A stretch of DNA of 64,000 bases from NCBI GenBank assembly GCA_017449185.1, contig JAFSJZ010000037.1, positions 51,547 through 115,546 of the forward strand, given 5' to 3'. Origin of the DNA: Oscillospiraceae bacterium. GTDB taxonomy: Bacteria > Bacillota > Clostridia > Oscillospirales > Oscillospiraceae. The position numbers and the translations under genes are program-made. Below the pieces are notes generated by a model that was not told the DNA's origin, did not search any database, and saw nothing but the letters and a program-made list of their open reading frames with translations. Shown here in pieces: positions 8,620 through 17,380 of the stretch; the first letter of the stretch is position 1; every line of letters begins with the position of its first letter.

Positions 8620-9006
8620 ATGGAGCTGCCGATCAGAATCTGCGGGATACTGCTCGTCTCCTGCTGTGCTGCACTGATGATCCGCAGAAACAGTCCCGAA
8701 CTTTCGCTGCTGCTCTCGATGGCCGCGGTCACGCTGGTAATCGGGGCCGCCGCGGCACTCTTTAAGCCCCTTACGGATTTATGGGAGAAATCACGCGAGC
8801 TGTTCGGAGTAGGGGAAGTCTATCTGCTGCCCGTCGTAAAATGCTGCGCCATCGCGCTCATTTCGCGGCTGACGGCTGATCTGTGCCGGGAGGCGTCGCA
8901 GATCGCCGCCGCTTCCGCAGTCGAGTTTTTAGGCCTTCTCTGCGCGCTCGGCGCGGCCATGCCGCTTGTAGGGAACATGATGTCGGTGATCGGAGAAATG
9001 CTGTGA
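8620..9006 (+). CDS. spoIIIAD: Stage III sporulation protein AD
   Basis: 128-residue polytopic membrane protein, three bases after spoIIIAC. Four hydrophobic stretches are visible. The segment AISRLTADLCREASQIAAAS is strongly conserved in this family. Its stop overlaps the proposed GTG start of spoIIIAE (GTGA). Confidence 0.93.
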   Translation: MELPIRICGILLVSCCAALMIRRNSPELSLLLSMAAVTLVIGAAAALFKPLTDLWEKSRELFGVGEVYLLPVVKCCAIALISRLTADLCREASQIAAASAVEFLGLLCALGAAMPLVGNMMSVIGEML

Positions 9007-10082
9007 GGATCATTCTGTGCATAGCCGCGCTTTCCTGCCTTCTAGTCGTCCCGGTTTTCGCCGCGGGAGAAGGGCTGGATGTTTCGGCGGTGGAGGATGC
9101 GCTGCCCGACGACGCGCGGGAAGTGAGCGGCTCGCTCATGACCGACGGCAGTTATGACGTGCACGGCGCGATCGGCCGGCTGATCGATAAGGCAAAAACA
9201 AATCTCAACAGAGAAATACGCGGCGAGATCAAAGAGCTCGCACGCATCGCGGCGATCGCCGTCGTTTGTACGGCGGCGGAGGCAGTCTGCACGGACGGCA
9301 GGATGGAACAGATCATATCTCTATGCGCCTGTTCGGCCGTGGTTCTCCTGGCTGCGGGCTCGATCGATTCGATGACGGAGCAGCTGACGGAGGCGATCCG
9401 CATGCTGTGCGACTATGCGCGTGCGGCGCTCCCGGCGGTCTATACAGCCTCGGCTGTCAGCGGAGCGGTGGTTTCAGCCGGTGCGAAATATGCGGCGGTC
9501 AGTTTGAGCATGAGTATCATGATGGATGTACTGCAGCGTCTCACGGTGCCGCTCATCTACGCCTATCTTGCCGTCTGCATTTGCCGCTGCGTCTCTCAGA
9601 ACGCTCTGCTCGGGGCGGCCTCCTCCGTGATCAAATGGGTATGTGTCACGGCCATGACCGTGCTGACGATGGGCGTGAGCGCCTATATCACGCTCACCGG
9701 GGCCTTGACGGGCGGAGCCGACGCAGTTGCCGTCAAAGGCACGCGCACACTGATCGCAGGCACGCTTCCCGTCGTAGGCGGGATCCTGTCCGACGCGGCC
9801 TCCGTCGTTCTGGCAAGCGCTTCCGTCATCAAAAGCTCGGCAGGCGTCTTTGCTCTGATCGGCGTATGTGCGCTGTGCCTGGGTCCCTTCGTTGCGATCG
9901 GGGTGAAGATGCTGCTTTTTCGCCTCTGTGCCGCCGTGGCCTCCGCTATGGAGGGAAAGCGTCTTGCGGCGCTTCTGGGCGATCTCTCCGGCGCGCTGGG
10001 GATGATGATGGGCGTCCTCGGTACACTGACGATCATGCTTTTTATCGCCTTTACGGCGGCGATTCGGACGGTGAACGGATGA
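9003..10082 (+). CDS. spoIIIAE: Stage III sporulation protein AE
   Basis: 359 residues from GTG at 9003. The open frame extends further upstream into spoIIIAD, but GTG 9003 gives a clear signal peptide (RIILCIAALSCLLVVPVFAA) and a GTGA overlap with the spoIIIAD stop. The rest is a soluble N-terminal region followed by about seven hydrophobic helices. SpoIIIAE is the largest membrane component of the channel. Confidence 0.92.
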   Translation: MRIILCIAALSCLLVVPVFAAGEGLDVSAVEDALPDDAREVSGSLMTDGSYDVHGAIGRLIDKAKTNLNREIRGEIKELARIAAIAVVCTAAEAVCTDGRMEQIISLCACSAVVLLAAGSIDSMTEQLTEAIRMLCDYARAALPAVYTASAVSGAVVSAGAKYAAVSLSMSIMMDVLQRLTVPLIYAYLAVCICRCVSQNALLGAASSVIKWVCVTAMTVLTMGVSAYITLTGALTGGADAVAVKGTRTLIAGTLPVVGGILSDAASVVLASASVIKSSAGVFALIGVCALCLGPFVAIGVKMLLFRLCAAVASAMEGKRLAALLGDLSGALGMMMGVLGTLTIMLFIAFTAAIRTVNG

Positions 10083-10570
10083 ACGCGGTATCGCTCAAGG
10101 CGATCTGCGCGGCGTCGGTCTTTTACGGCGTTTTGCTCACGCTGATGCCGGAGGGAAAAGAGAAGAGGATCGCTTCGATGTGCGTGACGGCTGCGCTCAC
10201 GTTGATGCTGCTCGGCTTATGCCGTTCTCTCGGATGGGAGAGCTATGCCGTGTCGCTTGCGGAAGCGGCAAGCGCTTCGGAGACCATAGCATCCGACGCG
10301 GAAACCCAACGGCGAGAGCTTAACAGACTTGTCATAGAGCGTGCGTGCGAAGAATATATTATGGACAAAGCCGCGGAACTGTCGCTGCATATTCATAGCG
10401 TCAGCGTGAGCGCGCGGTGGAGCCGAGAGGAAGTATGGGTACCGGAGCGGGTGAAGATCGCGCTTGCAGCGGACGGAGACGGCCGCGAGAGGCTTTCGTC
10501 TTTGATAGAGGCGGAACTCGGGATCCCGGAGCGGATGCAGGAGTGGAATCTTGAAGGAACTGAGGGATAA
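10079..10570 (+). CDS. spoIIIAF: Stage III sporulation protein AF
   Basis: 163 residues from ATG at 10079, overlapping the spoIIIAE stop by four bases. Two N-terminal membrane helices (about residues 7-22 and 30-45) are followed by an alpha-beta domain that likely adopts the ring-building fold known for this family. The frame is open upstream, but that part is antisense-like noise within spoIIIAE. Confidence 0.88.
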   Translation: MNAVSLKAICAASVFYGVLLTLMPEGKEKRIASMCVTAALTLMLLGLCRSLGWESYAVSLAEAASASETIASDAETQRRELNRLVIERACEEYIMDKAAELSLHIHSVSVSARWSREEVWVPERVKIALAADGDGRERLSSLIEAELGIPERMQEWNLEGTEG

Positions 10571-10856
10571 ACTGAAAGCCTATCGCTTTCCGCTGCTGAT
10601 CCTTGCTGTGGGCGTCGCACTGATGCTCATTCCGTCTGCGGCCAAAAGCAGCGCAGCGGAGGTGGGGGGGCTCGGCGAGGCGCTGAGCTTGACGCAGGGG
10701 GTGGGGGAAGCCTATGTGCTGATCTCTGATAACGGGGTCGTCGTGGTATGCGACGGCGCCTCCGACGCCGCGACGCGGCTGGAGATCATTACGGCGGTGA
10801 AAACCTATACGGGCTTCGGCGCGGATCAGATAACCGTCTTGAAAAGAAATCGTTAA
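10551..10856 (+). CDS. spoIIIAG: Stage III sporulation protein AG (short form)
   Basis: 101 residues, much shorter than the roughly 229-residue B. subtilis protein. One transmembrane helix (about residues 13-30) is followed by a small domain ending in TRLEIITAVKTYTGFGADQI, the conserved ring-building core. Translation begins at TTG, preceded by AGGAGTGG, and overlaps spoIIIAF by 20 bases. The large insertion that forms the outer part of the SpoIIIAG ring in Bacillus is missing. Confidence 0.87.
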   Translation: MKELRDKLKAYRFPLLILAVGVALMLIPSAAKSSAAEVGGLGEALSLTQGVGEAYVLISDNGVVVVCDGASDAATRLEIITAVKTYTGFGADQITVLKRNR

Positions 10857-10873
10857 GTTGGAGGAGTGGAATC

Positions 10874-11404
10874 ATGAAAAACAGGAAACGAAACATCGCG
10901 CTGCTCTCTGTTCTGATGTGCGTCGCCGCGGCGGTGCTGCTCAACTGGTCGTACAACAACCGATGGGGAAAGGCGGACCGGGTGATGACCGCGGCGGAGG
11001 ACAGAGAAATGTCCGAGGCGAACGCGATCAAAAGCAGCTCGATCAACTCCGGCTATTTTGCGGAAGCGCGCCTGACGCGCCAGGTGTCGCGAGACGAAGC
11101 GCTTCAGCTGCTGCAGTCCGCCGCCTCGGCCGACGCGGCCTCGCAGGAGACGATCGACAGCGCCATGAACGCAATCGCCGCGATGGCGACCTGCTCGATG
11201 CAGGAGACGCAGATAGAAAACCTGCTGCTGGCAAAGGATTTCGCAGACTGCGTCGTATACATCGGCAACGGAGCCGTCACGGTGGCGGTCCCCGCGCCGA
11301 TCGACGGATTGAGCGAAGAAGCGGTGGCGCGGATCACGGACGTGATCTGCACGGAGACAGAATATGACGCGACAAAGTTGAACATCATCGAAGTCAAGGC
11401 CTGA
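10874..11404 (+). CDS. spoIIIAH: Stage III sporulation protein AH
   Basis: 176 residues from ATG at 10874, preceded by GGAGGAGTGG. A single N-terminal transmembrane helix (NIALLSVLMCVAAAVLLNW) is followed by an extracellular domain that should face the intermembrane space and bind SpoIIQ. The C-terminal region IENLLLAKDFADCVVYIG and AVARITDVICTETEY matches the family's ring-building domain. It is the last gene of the operon and is followed by a strong terminator. Confidence 0.92.
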   Translation: MKNRKRNIALLSVLMCVAAAVLLNWSYNNRWGKADRVMTAAEDREMSEANAIKSSSINSGYFAEARLTRQVSRDEALQLLQSAASADAASQETIDSAMNAIAAMATCSMQETQIENLLLAKDFADCVVYIGNGAVTVAVPAPIDGLSEEAVARITDVICTETEYDATKLNIIEVKA

Positions 11405-11408
11405 AACG

Positions 11409-11440
11409 AAAAAAGCCCGGATGCTCCTTCCGGGCTTTTT
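11409..11440 (+). terminator. Terminator of the spoIIIA operon
   Basis: AAAAAGCCCGG / CCGGGCTTTTT around ATGCTCCTT, with T-tract. Confidence 0.92.
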
Positions 11441-11549
11441 GCATATTCACAGACTATTTTCATTTTTCTATTCATTTTTATCGGATAAGTCTTTCTTTTT
11501 TCACGGCGTCGTGGTAAAATATCTTGAAAAATCTTCAGGAGGTTTTCTC

Positions 11550-11912
11550 ATGGCTGACAACTATATCACCTGCCAGGAGGAAAGAGGCAGCATTCATATT
11601 TCCGAGGATGTGATCATCACGCTCGTAAGGAGCACCGTTTCCGAAATCGAGGGTGTTTCCGGTCTGTCCAACGCCGCAGGCGCGGAACTGGCCGAGCTGA
11701 TCGGCATCAAAACGGTCTCCAAGGGCGTAAAGGTTGCCTTCGAAGACGAGACGATCATCATCGACGTGATCATCAACGTCAGCTATGGCAGCAGTATTGC
11801 CGCCGTGGCGCGTGAGGTGCAGGAAAAGCTGCTCTCCACCGTGCAGTCCGTGACGGGCTTTGAAAAGGCGAAGGTGAACGTATACGTCGCCGGGATCTCC
11901 TTTGAAAAATAA
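11550..11912 (+). CDS. Asp23/Gls24 family envelope stress response protein
   Basis: 120 residues, the normal size for the Asp23/Gls24 (YloU/AmaP-linked) family. Diagnostic segments are GSIHISEDVI, TVSEIEGVSGL, VAFEDETIIIDVIINVSYG and VREVQEKLLSTVQS-like sequence. Members sit next to nusB in many clostridia, as here. ATG 11550 is chosen because CAGGAGG lies seven bases upstream; the open frame before it has no ribosome binding site. Function is linked to envelope homeostasis, mechanism unknown. Confidence 0.88.
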   Translation: MADNYITCQEERGSIHISEDVIITLVRSTVSEIEGVSGLSNAAGAELAELIGIKTVSKGVKVAFEDETIIIDVIINVSYGSSIAAVAREVQEKLLSTVQSVTGFEKAKVNVYVAGISFEK

Positions 11913-11928
11913 CGGAGGTTTTTCTGAT

Positions 11929-12393
11929 ATGACCAGAAAGACAGCGCGTGAGATCGCCGTAGAGCTTTGCTTTGCCTCCGCCGCGAATGAGATCGCGGTG
12001 GATGAACTGATCGACGCCTTTTTTGAAGAAGAGCATTACGCGACGCTTGCCGAGGAAAACGAGCTTTTCTCCGAGCGCCCGGACGATAAGCAGATGGCGT
12101 ACATCTGTACGCTCGCGGTCATGAGCCGCGAAAGGGGCGAGGAGCTGGACGCGGCCATCGAACGATACGCCAAAGGCTGGAAGAGCGAACGTATTTCCCG
12201 CACGGCGCGCGCGATCCTTCGCATCGCGCTCTGCGAGATCCTGTATATGGACGAGATCCCCGCCGCCGTCGCCATCAACGAGGCGGTGGAACTGGATAAG
12301 AACTACGACGATCCGGAGACGGTCGCCTTTGTCAACGGCGTGCTCGGCGGCTTCATGCGAGGCGAGTTTCCCGGGACGGAAACACAGGAGTAA
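11929..12393 (+). CDS. nusB: Transcription antitermination factor NusB
   Basis: 154 residues from ATG at 11929 with CGGAGG upstream. All-helical NusB fold; the C-terminal signature IPAAVAINEAVELDKNYDDPETVAFVNGVLGG is clear (positions about 107-140). It binds boxA with S10 in rRNA antitermination. It is slightly longer than E. coli NusB (139 residues). Four bases separate it from xseA. Confidence 0.94.
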   Translation: MTRKTAREIAVELCFASAANEIAVDELIDAFFEEEHYATLAEENELFSERPDDKQMAYICTLAVMSRERGEELDAAIERYAKGWKSERISRTARAILRIALCEILYMDEIPAAVAINEAVELDKNYDDPETVAFVNGVLGGFMRGEFPGTETQE

Positions 12394-12396
12394 AGA

Positions 12397-13614
12397 ATGG
12401 ACGAGACGAAGGTCTTCTCCGTCAGCGAACTCAACGGACTGATCAAAGAGCTCTTTGACGAATCGAGGCTCTTCCAGAATATCTCTGTGCGCGGCGAGCT
12501 CTCCAATTACAAGGTCTACCCTTCGGGGCACCACTACTTTACCCTGAAAGACAGCGAGAGCAGTCTGCGCTGCGTGATGTTCAAGAACAATGCGCTCCGT
12601 CTGCGCTTTCGCCCCGAAAGCGGCATGAGCGTGACGGCTTTCGGCCGCATCTCCGTCTTTCCGCGCGACGGAGCCTATCAGCTCTACTGCACCGGCTTGA
12701 TGCCGGAGGGGGCGGGCGATCTGCAGGTCGCCTTCGAGCAACTGAAGAAAAAGCTCTCTGCGGAGGGCCTTTTTGACGAGGAGCACAAAAAGCCGCTGCC
12801 CGCCTATCCGAAAAAGATAGCGATCGTCACCTCGTCTGCGGGCGCGGCCATACATGACATGATCCGTATTCTTTCCCACCGCTGGCCTATGACCAAGGTA
12901 CTGCTGCTGCCGGTGCGCGTGCAGGGAGAGGAAGCCCCGGCGGAGATTGCCGGAGCAATCCGCTATGCCAACCGCCATCGGCTTGCCGACCTGCTCATTA
13001 CAGGCCGCGGCGGCGGCTCGATCGAGGACCTGTGGGCTTTCAACGACGAGCGCGTGGCACGGGCTATCTTCGAATCGGAGATCCCCGTGATCTCCGCCGT
13101 GGGACATGAGCCGGACGTTACGATTTCAGACTATGTGGCTGATCGGCGCGCATCTACCCCCTCCAACGCTGCGGAGATCGCGGTGCCGGATTCTGCGGAG
13201 GAGCGAGAGGGTCTTTCTTCCCTTGCGATCCGCGCTTCCCAGACAATGGATAAACGCCTCCGACAGCTGCGGACAGAACTGGATAATTTGAGCACCCGCC
13301 GCGTACTGCGCGATGCAGGGGCTTATCTGGATGACCGTCGCGTCGAACTCGACCACTTGCGCGACAAGCTTCTCTCCGCCATGGAGAGCGAGCTCGGCAG
13401 GAAAAAACAAAGGGAGGTCCGCCTGGCCGCGGCGCTCGACGCGATGAGCCCCCTGCGCGTTCTCACGCGCGGCTATGCGCTTGCATCCGACGAACAGGGC
13501 CGGATCGTTTCAAGCGTCAGAATGATCCGCAGCGGATCGAAACTGCGCCTGAAGCTCTCCGACGGCAGCGCCTCGTGCGTGGTCGAAAGCACCCGGGAGG
13601 TGAAAACGATATGA
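12397..13614 (+). CDS. xseA: Exonuclease VII large subunit
   Basis: 405 residues. An N-terminal OB-fold (FSVSELNGLIKELFDE, then VRGELSNYK) is followed by the catalytic domain with VTSSAGAAIHDMI, ITGRGGGSIEDLWAFNDE and PVISAVGHEPDVTISDYVAD. The C-terminal third is coiled-coil. With XseB it degrades single-stranded DNA into short oligonucleotides. Its stop overlaps the ATG of xseB. Confidence 0.97.
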   Translation: MDETKVFSVSELNGLIKELFDESRLFQNISVRGELSNYKVYPSGHHYFTLKDSESSLRCVMFKNNALRLRFRPESGMSVTAFGRISVFPRDGAYQLYCTGLMPEGAGDLQVAFEQLKKKLSAEGLFDEEHKKPLPAYPKKIAIVTSSAGAAIHDMIRILSHRWPMTKVLLLPVRVQGEEAPAEIAGAIRYANRHRLADLLITGRGGGSIEDLWAFNDERVARAIFESEIPVISAVGHEPDVTISDYVADRRASTPSNAAEIAVPDSAEEREGLSSLAIRASQTMDKRLRQLRTELDNLSTRRVLRDAGAYLDDRRVELDHLRDKLLSAMESELGRKKQREVRLAAALDAMSPLRVLTRGYALASDEQGRIVSSVRMIRSGSKLRLKLSDGSASCVVESTREVKTI

Positions 13615-13841
13615 AAAAAGAACTCAGCTATGAAGAAGCCTCCGCACGCCTTCAGGAGATCGTCAGCAGCCTGGAAAAGGGCAATCTGCCCCTGGCCGAT
13701 TCGCTGACTCTCTTTGAAGAGGGCACGGCGCTCATCAAGCTTTGCACGGAGCTTCTGGACAAGGCCGAACAGATGGTCGTCAAGCTCAGAAAAGGCCCGG
13801 ACGGCGCGCCGGAAGAGCTTCCCTTTGAGGACGAGACATGA
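13611..13841 (+). CDS. xseB: Exonuclease VII small subunit
   Basis: 76 residues. The segment SYEEASARLQEIVSSLEKG and LPLADSLTLFEEGTALIK are classic for XseB. ATG at 13611 overlaps the xseA stop (ATGA) and follows GGAGGTGAAAACG. Its end overlaps ispA by four bases. Confidence 0.95.
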   Translation: MKKELSYEEASARLQEIVSSLEKGNLPLADSLTLFEEGTALIKLCTELLDKAEQMVVKLRKGPDGAPEELPFEDET

Positions 13842-14707
13842 CGGCGAAAGAATATAAGAACATAATAGACAGCGCGCTGGAGGAGTATTTCAAAGGCGCG
13901 CTTGACATGCCGCTCGCCGGTCTGGCCGAGGCGATGCGCTATTCGCTCCTTGCGGGAGGAAAGCGCATCCGTCCGACGCTTGTGCTGGAGTTCTGCCGTA
14001 TCTGCGGCGGCGACACAGACTCTGCGCTTCCCGTCGCCTGCGCCGTGGAGATGCTGCACACTTACAGTTTGATTCACGACGACCTCCCCTGCATGGATGA
14101 CGACGATCTCCGCCGCGGCAGACCGACAAACCATGTCGTTTTCGGAGAATGCACCGCCACGCTCGCAGGCGACGCGCTGCAGGCAGAAGCCTTCGGGACG
14201 ATCCTGCGCTGTTCGCTTCCCGCGGATCGCCGCGCGCGCTGCGCGGCGTATCTGGCCGATGCGGTCGGACTCGACGGCATGTGCGGCGGACAGTTTCTTG
14301 ACATGGCAGGAGAGACGAAAGTCCTGACGGAAGAGCAGTTGAGCGATATCAATTCCCGCAAGACGGGGGCACTGCTGATTGCAGCCTGCCGGATGGGCGT
14401 CGCAGCCGGAGGCGGGAGTGACGAGCAGCTGGAAGCGGCCTCCCTGTACGGTGCCGCGATCGGCGCAGCCTTTCAGATCCGCGACGATATGCTGGACGTG
14501 CTTGGCAGCGAGCAGGAGCTCGGCAAGCCGATCGGCTCGGACAGGCAGGAGGAGAAGAACACCTATATGGCGCTTCTCGGGGCCGAGCGCTGCGCGCAGA
14601 TGATCGCCAAACTGACCGGCCGGGCCAAAGAGGTGCTGCAGGGCAGGTTTGACGACAGCGCTTTTCTTTGCGATCTTGCAGATTCCATGGCCGTCAGAAC
14701 GAACTGA
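13838..14707 (+). CDS. ispA: Polyprenyl synthetase (farnesyl/geranylgeranyl diphosphate synthase)
   Basis: 289 residues. Condenses IPP with allylic diphosphates. The first aspartate-rich motif is DDLPCMDDDDLRRG and the second is IRDDMLD; GGKRIRP binds diphosphate. Cysteine or small residues before the first motif do not settle chain length, so farnesyl versus geranylgeranyl product is open. It lies between xseB and dxs, the usual clostridial order. Confidence 0.93.
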   Translation: MTAKEYKNIIDSALEEYFKGALDMPLAGLAEAMRYSLLAGGKRIRPTLVLEFCRICGGDTDSALPVACAVEMLHTYSLIHDDLPCMDDDDLRRGRPTNHVVFGECTATLAGDALQAEAFGTILRCSLPADRRARCAAYLADAVGLDGMCGGQFLDMAGETKVLTEEQLSDINSRKTGALLIAACRMGVAAGGGSDEQLEAASLYGAAIGAAFQIRDDMLDVLGSEQELGKPIGSDRQEEKNTYMALLGAERCAQMIAKLTGRAKEVLQGRFDDSAFLCDLADSMAVRTN

Positions 14708-14733
14708 CGCTCCAAAAAATACAGAGGTGCGAT

Positions 14734-16572
14734 TTGAGTATCCTGGAGAAAATCAATTCGTCAAACGACGTTAAAAAATTAATGCCGGAGGAGCTTGTGC
14801 CCCTCTGCGCCGAGATACGTGCATTTCTCATAAACTCCGTTTCCAAGACGGGGGGACATCTGGCCTCCAATCTCGGAACAGTGGAGCTGACGGTCGCGCT
14901 GCACCGCGTTTATGACAGCTCCGTTGACCGCATTGTCTTCGATGTGGGACATCAAAGCTATACGCACAAGCTTCTGACGGGGCGCAGAGAAGCCTTTTCC
15001 ACACTTCGGCAATTCGGCGGACTCTCGGGCTTTCCTAAGCCGTACGAGGCTGCGGATGACGCTTTTATTGCCGGACACGCCTCCAATTCGATCTCCGTCG
15101 CTCTGGGCATGGCGCACGCGAGAACGCTCTCCGGCGCATCTTACGACGTCTGCGCCGTGATCGGAGACGGCGCCATGACAGGCGGACTTTCCTATGAGGG
15201 ACTGTCCAACGCAGCGCAGAGCGGCGAGGCGATGGTGATCGTTCTCAACGACAACAACATGTCCATCGCGGAAAACGTCGGCGGAGCGGCCAAGATGCTG
15301 CGCTCGATGCGCGTCAAGCCGGGCTATCTGAAGTTCAAGCAGCACTACAGAAAGCTGTTTCTGCATCTGCCGCATCTTTATCGTTTCAACCATGCCGTCA
15401 AAGAATGGTTCAAGGACCATCTGATCCCAGACGATATCTTCAGCGAGATGGGCTTTTACCATCTCGGCCCGGTTAACGGGCACGACGTGCGCGAGCTGGA
15501 AAACGTGCTGCGCTGGGCGCGGGACGTGCACGCTCCGGTCATTGTCCACGTGCTGACAAAAAAAGGCAAGGGCTGCGCTTACGCTGAGCTGGATCCCGAA
15601 CACTATCACGGCGTCGGCCCCTTTGATCCGCATACGGGCGTTGCAGCGCCGGAAGGAGAGAGCTTTGCTTCCCGCTTCGGCGAGGCGATGTGCGGCTTTG
15701 CAGAAAACGACGAAAAGATTACCGCGATCACGGCCGCGATGTCCGGAGGAACCGGGCTCGAGGGCTTTGCCGCACGCTTTCCAAAGCGTTTCTTTGACAT
15801 CGGCATCGCCGAAGAGCACGCCGTCTCGATGGCGGCCGGTATGGCCAAACAGGGCCTTCTCCCGGTATTTGCCGTGTATTCCACTTTTTTGCAGCGAAGC
15901 TTTGATATGCTGATTCACGACGTGGCGCTGCAGGGGCTGCACTGCGTTTTTGCCGTTGACCGCGCCGGCCTTGTCGGCCGAGACGGCGAGACGCATCAGG
16001 GCTCGTTCGATGTGACGTATCTCTCGGCGGTCCCGGGCATGTCGATCTATGCGCCCGCATCCTTCGCGGAACTTGAGAGCATGCTTTCACTTTGCCTCTA
16101 TTCCTGCGAGGGGCCAGCTGTGATCCGCTATCCCCGCGGCGGCGAGGGCGAATACCGGTCCTGTTCCGTTGAAGCGGAAAGCCTGCTGCGCAGCGGAGAT
16201 GATGTGACGATCGTCAGCTACGGCGTGATGATCAACGAGGCGCTGCGCGCGGCGGAGGAATTGAAAAAAGAAGGGATCTCCGCAGAGGTCATCAAGCTCG
16301 GGCGGCTGAGGCCGAACAGCTTTGCAGCTGTACGCAGCTCGGTTGAGAAAACCTGCCGCCTTGTCGTGACGGAGGACGTCTGCGATTTCGGCGGGATCGG
16401 AGAGCAGATCCTCGCCTCCCTTGCCGGACTGAGGGGCGGTTTTTCGTATCGCCTGCTCAACCTCGGCGACGGCGTTGTTCAGCACGGCAGCGTCGAAGAA
16501 TTGCGCCGTGCTTCCGGCATCGATGCACAGGCGGTAGTGAAGAACGCAAAAGAGCTTCTCGGTAGACAGTAA
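14734..16572 (+). CDS. dxs: 1-deoxy-D-xylulose-5-phosphate synthase
   Basis: 612 residues, thiamine diphosphate enzyme that starts the MEP pathway from pyruvate and glyceraldehyde 3-phosphate. The TPP site is VIGDGAMTGGLSYEGLSNA (GDG...N), with VGHQSYTHKLLTG and GLVGRDGETHQGSFD as further signatures. TTG at 14734 is the best start: AGAGGTG lies about five bases upstream, and the product then begins just before the conserved N-terminus. The frame is open further upstream, within ispA. Confidence 0.95.
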   Translation: MSILEKINSSNDVKKLMPEELVPLCAEIRAFLINSVSKTGGHLASNLGTVELTVALHRVYDSSVDRIVFDVGHQSYTHKLLTGRREAFSTLRQFGGLSGFPKPYEAADDAFIAGHASNSISVALGMAHARTLSGASYDVCAVIGDGAMTGGLSYEGLSNAAQSGEAMVIVLNDNNMSIAENVGGAAKMLRSMRVKPGYLKFKQHYRKLFLHLPHLYRFNHAVKEWFKDHLIPDDIFSEMGFYHLGPVNGHDVRELENVLRWARDVHAPVIVHVLTKKGKGCAYAELDPEHYHGVGPFDPHTGVAAPEGESFASRFGEAMCGFAENDEKITAITAAMSGGTGLEGFAARFPKRFFDIGIAEEHAVSMAAGMAKQGLLPVFAVYSTFLQRSFDMLIHDVALQGLHCVFAVDRAGLVGRDGETHQGSFDVTYLSAVPGMSIYAPASFAELESMLSLCLYSCEGPAVIRYPRGGEGEYRSCSVEAESLLRSGDDVTIVSYGVMINEALRAAEELKKEGISAEVIKLGRLRPNSFAAVRSSVEKTCRLVVTEDVCDFGGIGEQILASLAGLRGGFSYRLLNLGDGVVQHGSVEELRRASGIDAQAVVKNAKELLGRQ

Positions 16573-16573
16573 G

Positions 16574-17368
16574 ATGAAAAAAACACGTTTGGATCAGCTC
16601 GTTTTCGAGCGAGGCTTTGCCGAGAGCCGGGAGAGAGCAAAAACGACCGTCATGAGCGGCCTGGTGTTCGTCAACGGTCAGCGCGCCGACAAGCCGGGTA
16701 TGCCCGTCTCGCCCGATGCGCAGATCGAAGTGCGCGGCGAGGCACTGCCCTTTGTCAGCCGCGGGGGCTATAAACTGGACAAGGCATTGAAGGTTTTCCC
16801 CGTCGATCCTGCCGGGAAGATCTGCATCGACTGCGGCGCCTCGACCGGCGGCTTTACGGACGTGCTGCTCCAGCACGATGCGGCGAAGGTCTATGCCGTA
16901 GACGTCGGCTATGGTCAGCTCGCCTGGAAGCTGCGCGTCGACGAGCGCGTGGTCAACCTTGAGAGGACCAACCTTCGCTACGTCACCGCCGAGCAGATTC
17001 CGGATAAACTGGATCTGGCGGTGATGGACGTCTCGTTTATTTCCATCCGTCTTGTGCTGCCGGCCGTAAAGCGGCTGCTCAAAGAAGGCGCCGATCTGAT
17101 CTGCCTTATCAAGCCCCAGTTTGAGGCCGGGCGTGAAGAGGTCGGGAAAAAAGGCGTTGTACGCGATGAGACGGTGCACTGCGAGGTCGTGCAGAGTATT
17201 CTTGATTTCGCGCCGACCATCGGCCTGAGCGTAACAGGCCTGGATTATTCTCCGATCAAGGGACCGGAAGGCAATATCGAATATATTTGCCACATGGTCA
17301 ATCGTGCCGGCGAGGACGAGCAGATCGACGTCGCCGCGCTTGTCAGACGTTCCCATGAAATGCTGTAA
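16574..17368 (+). CDS. tlyA: TlyA-family rRNA 2'-O-methyltransferase
   Basis: 264 residues. An S4 RNA-binding domain (RLDQLVFERGFAESRERAK, about residues 5-65) is fused to an FtsJ-like Rossmann methyltransferase with DCGASTGGFTDVLLQ for SAM binding and DVSFIS. TlyA methylates 16S and 23S rRNA in mycobacteria; the clostridial homologues have been called hemolysin-like, but methylation is the better-supported role. One base separates it from dxs. Confidence 0.88.
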   Translation: MKKTRLDQLVFERGFAESRERAKTTVMSGLVFVNGQRADKPGMPVSPDAQIEVRGEALPFVSRGGYKLDKALKVFPVDPAGKICIDCGASTGGFTDVLLQHDAAKVYAVDVGYGQLAWKLRVDERVVNLERTNLRYVTAEQIPDKLDLAVMDVSFISIRLVLPAVKRLLKEGADLICLIKPQFEAGREEVGKKGVVRDETVHCEVVQSILDFAPTIGLSVTGLDYSPIKGPEGNIEYICHMVNRAGEDEQIDVAALVRRSHEML

Positions 17369-17380
17369 GAAGGTGCTGCT

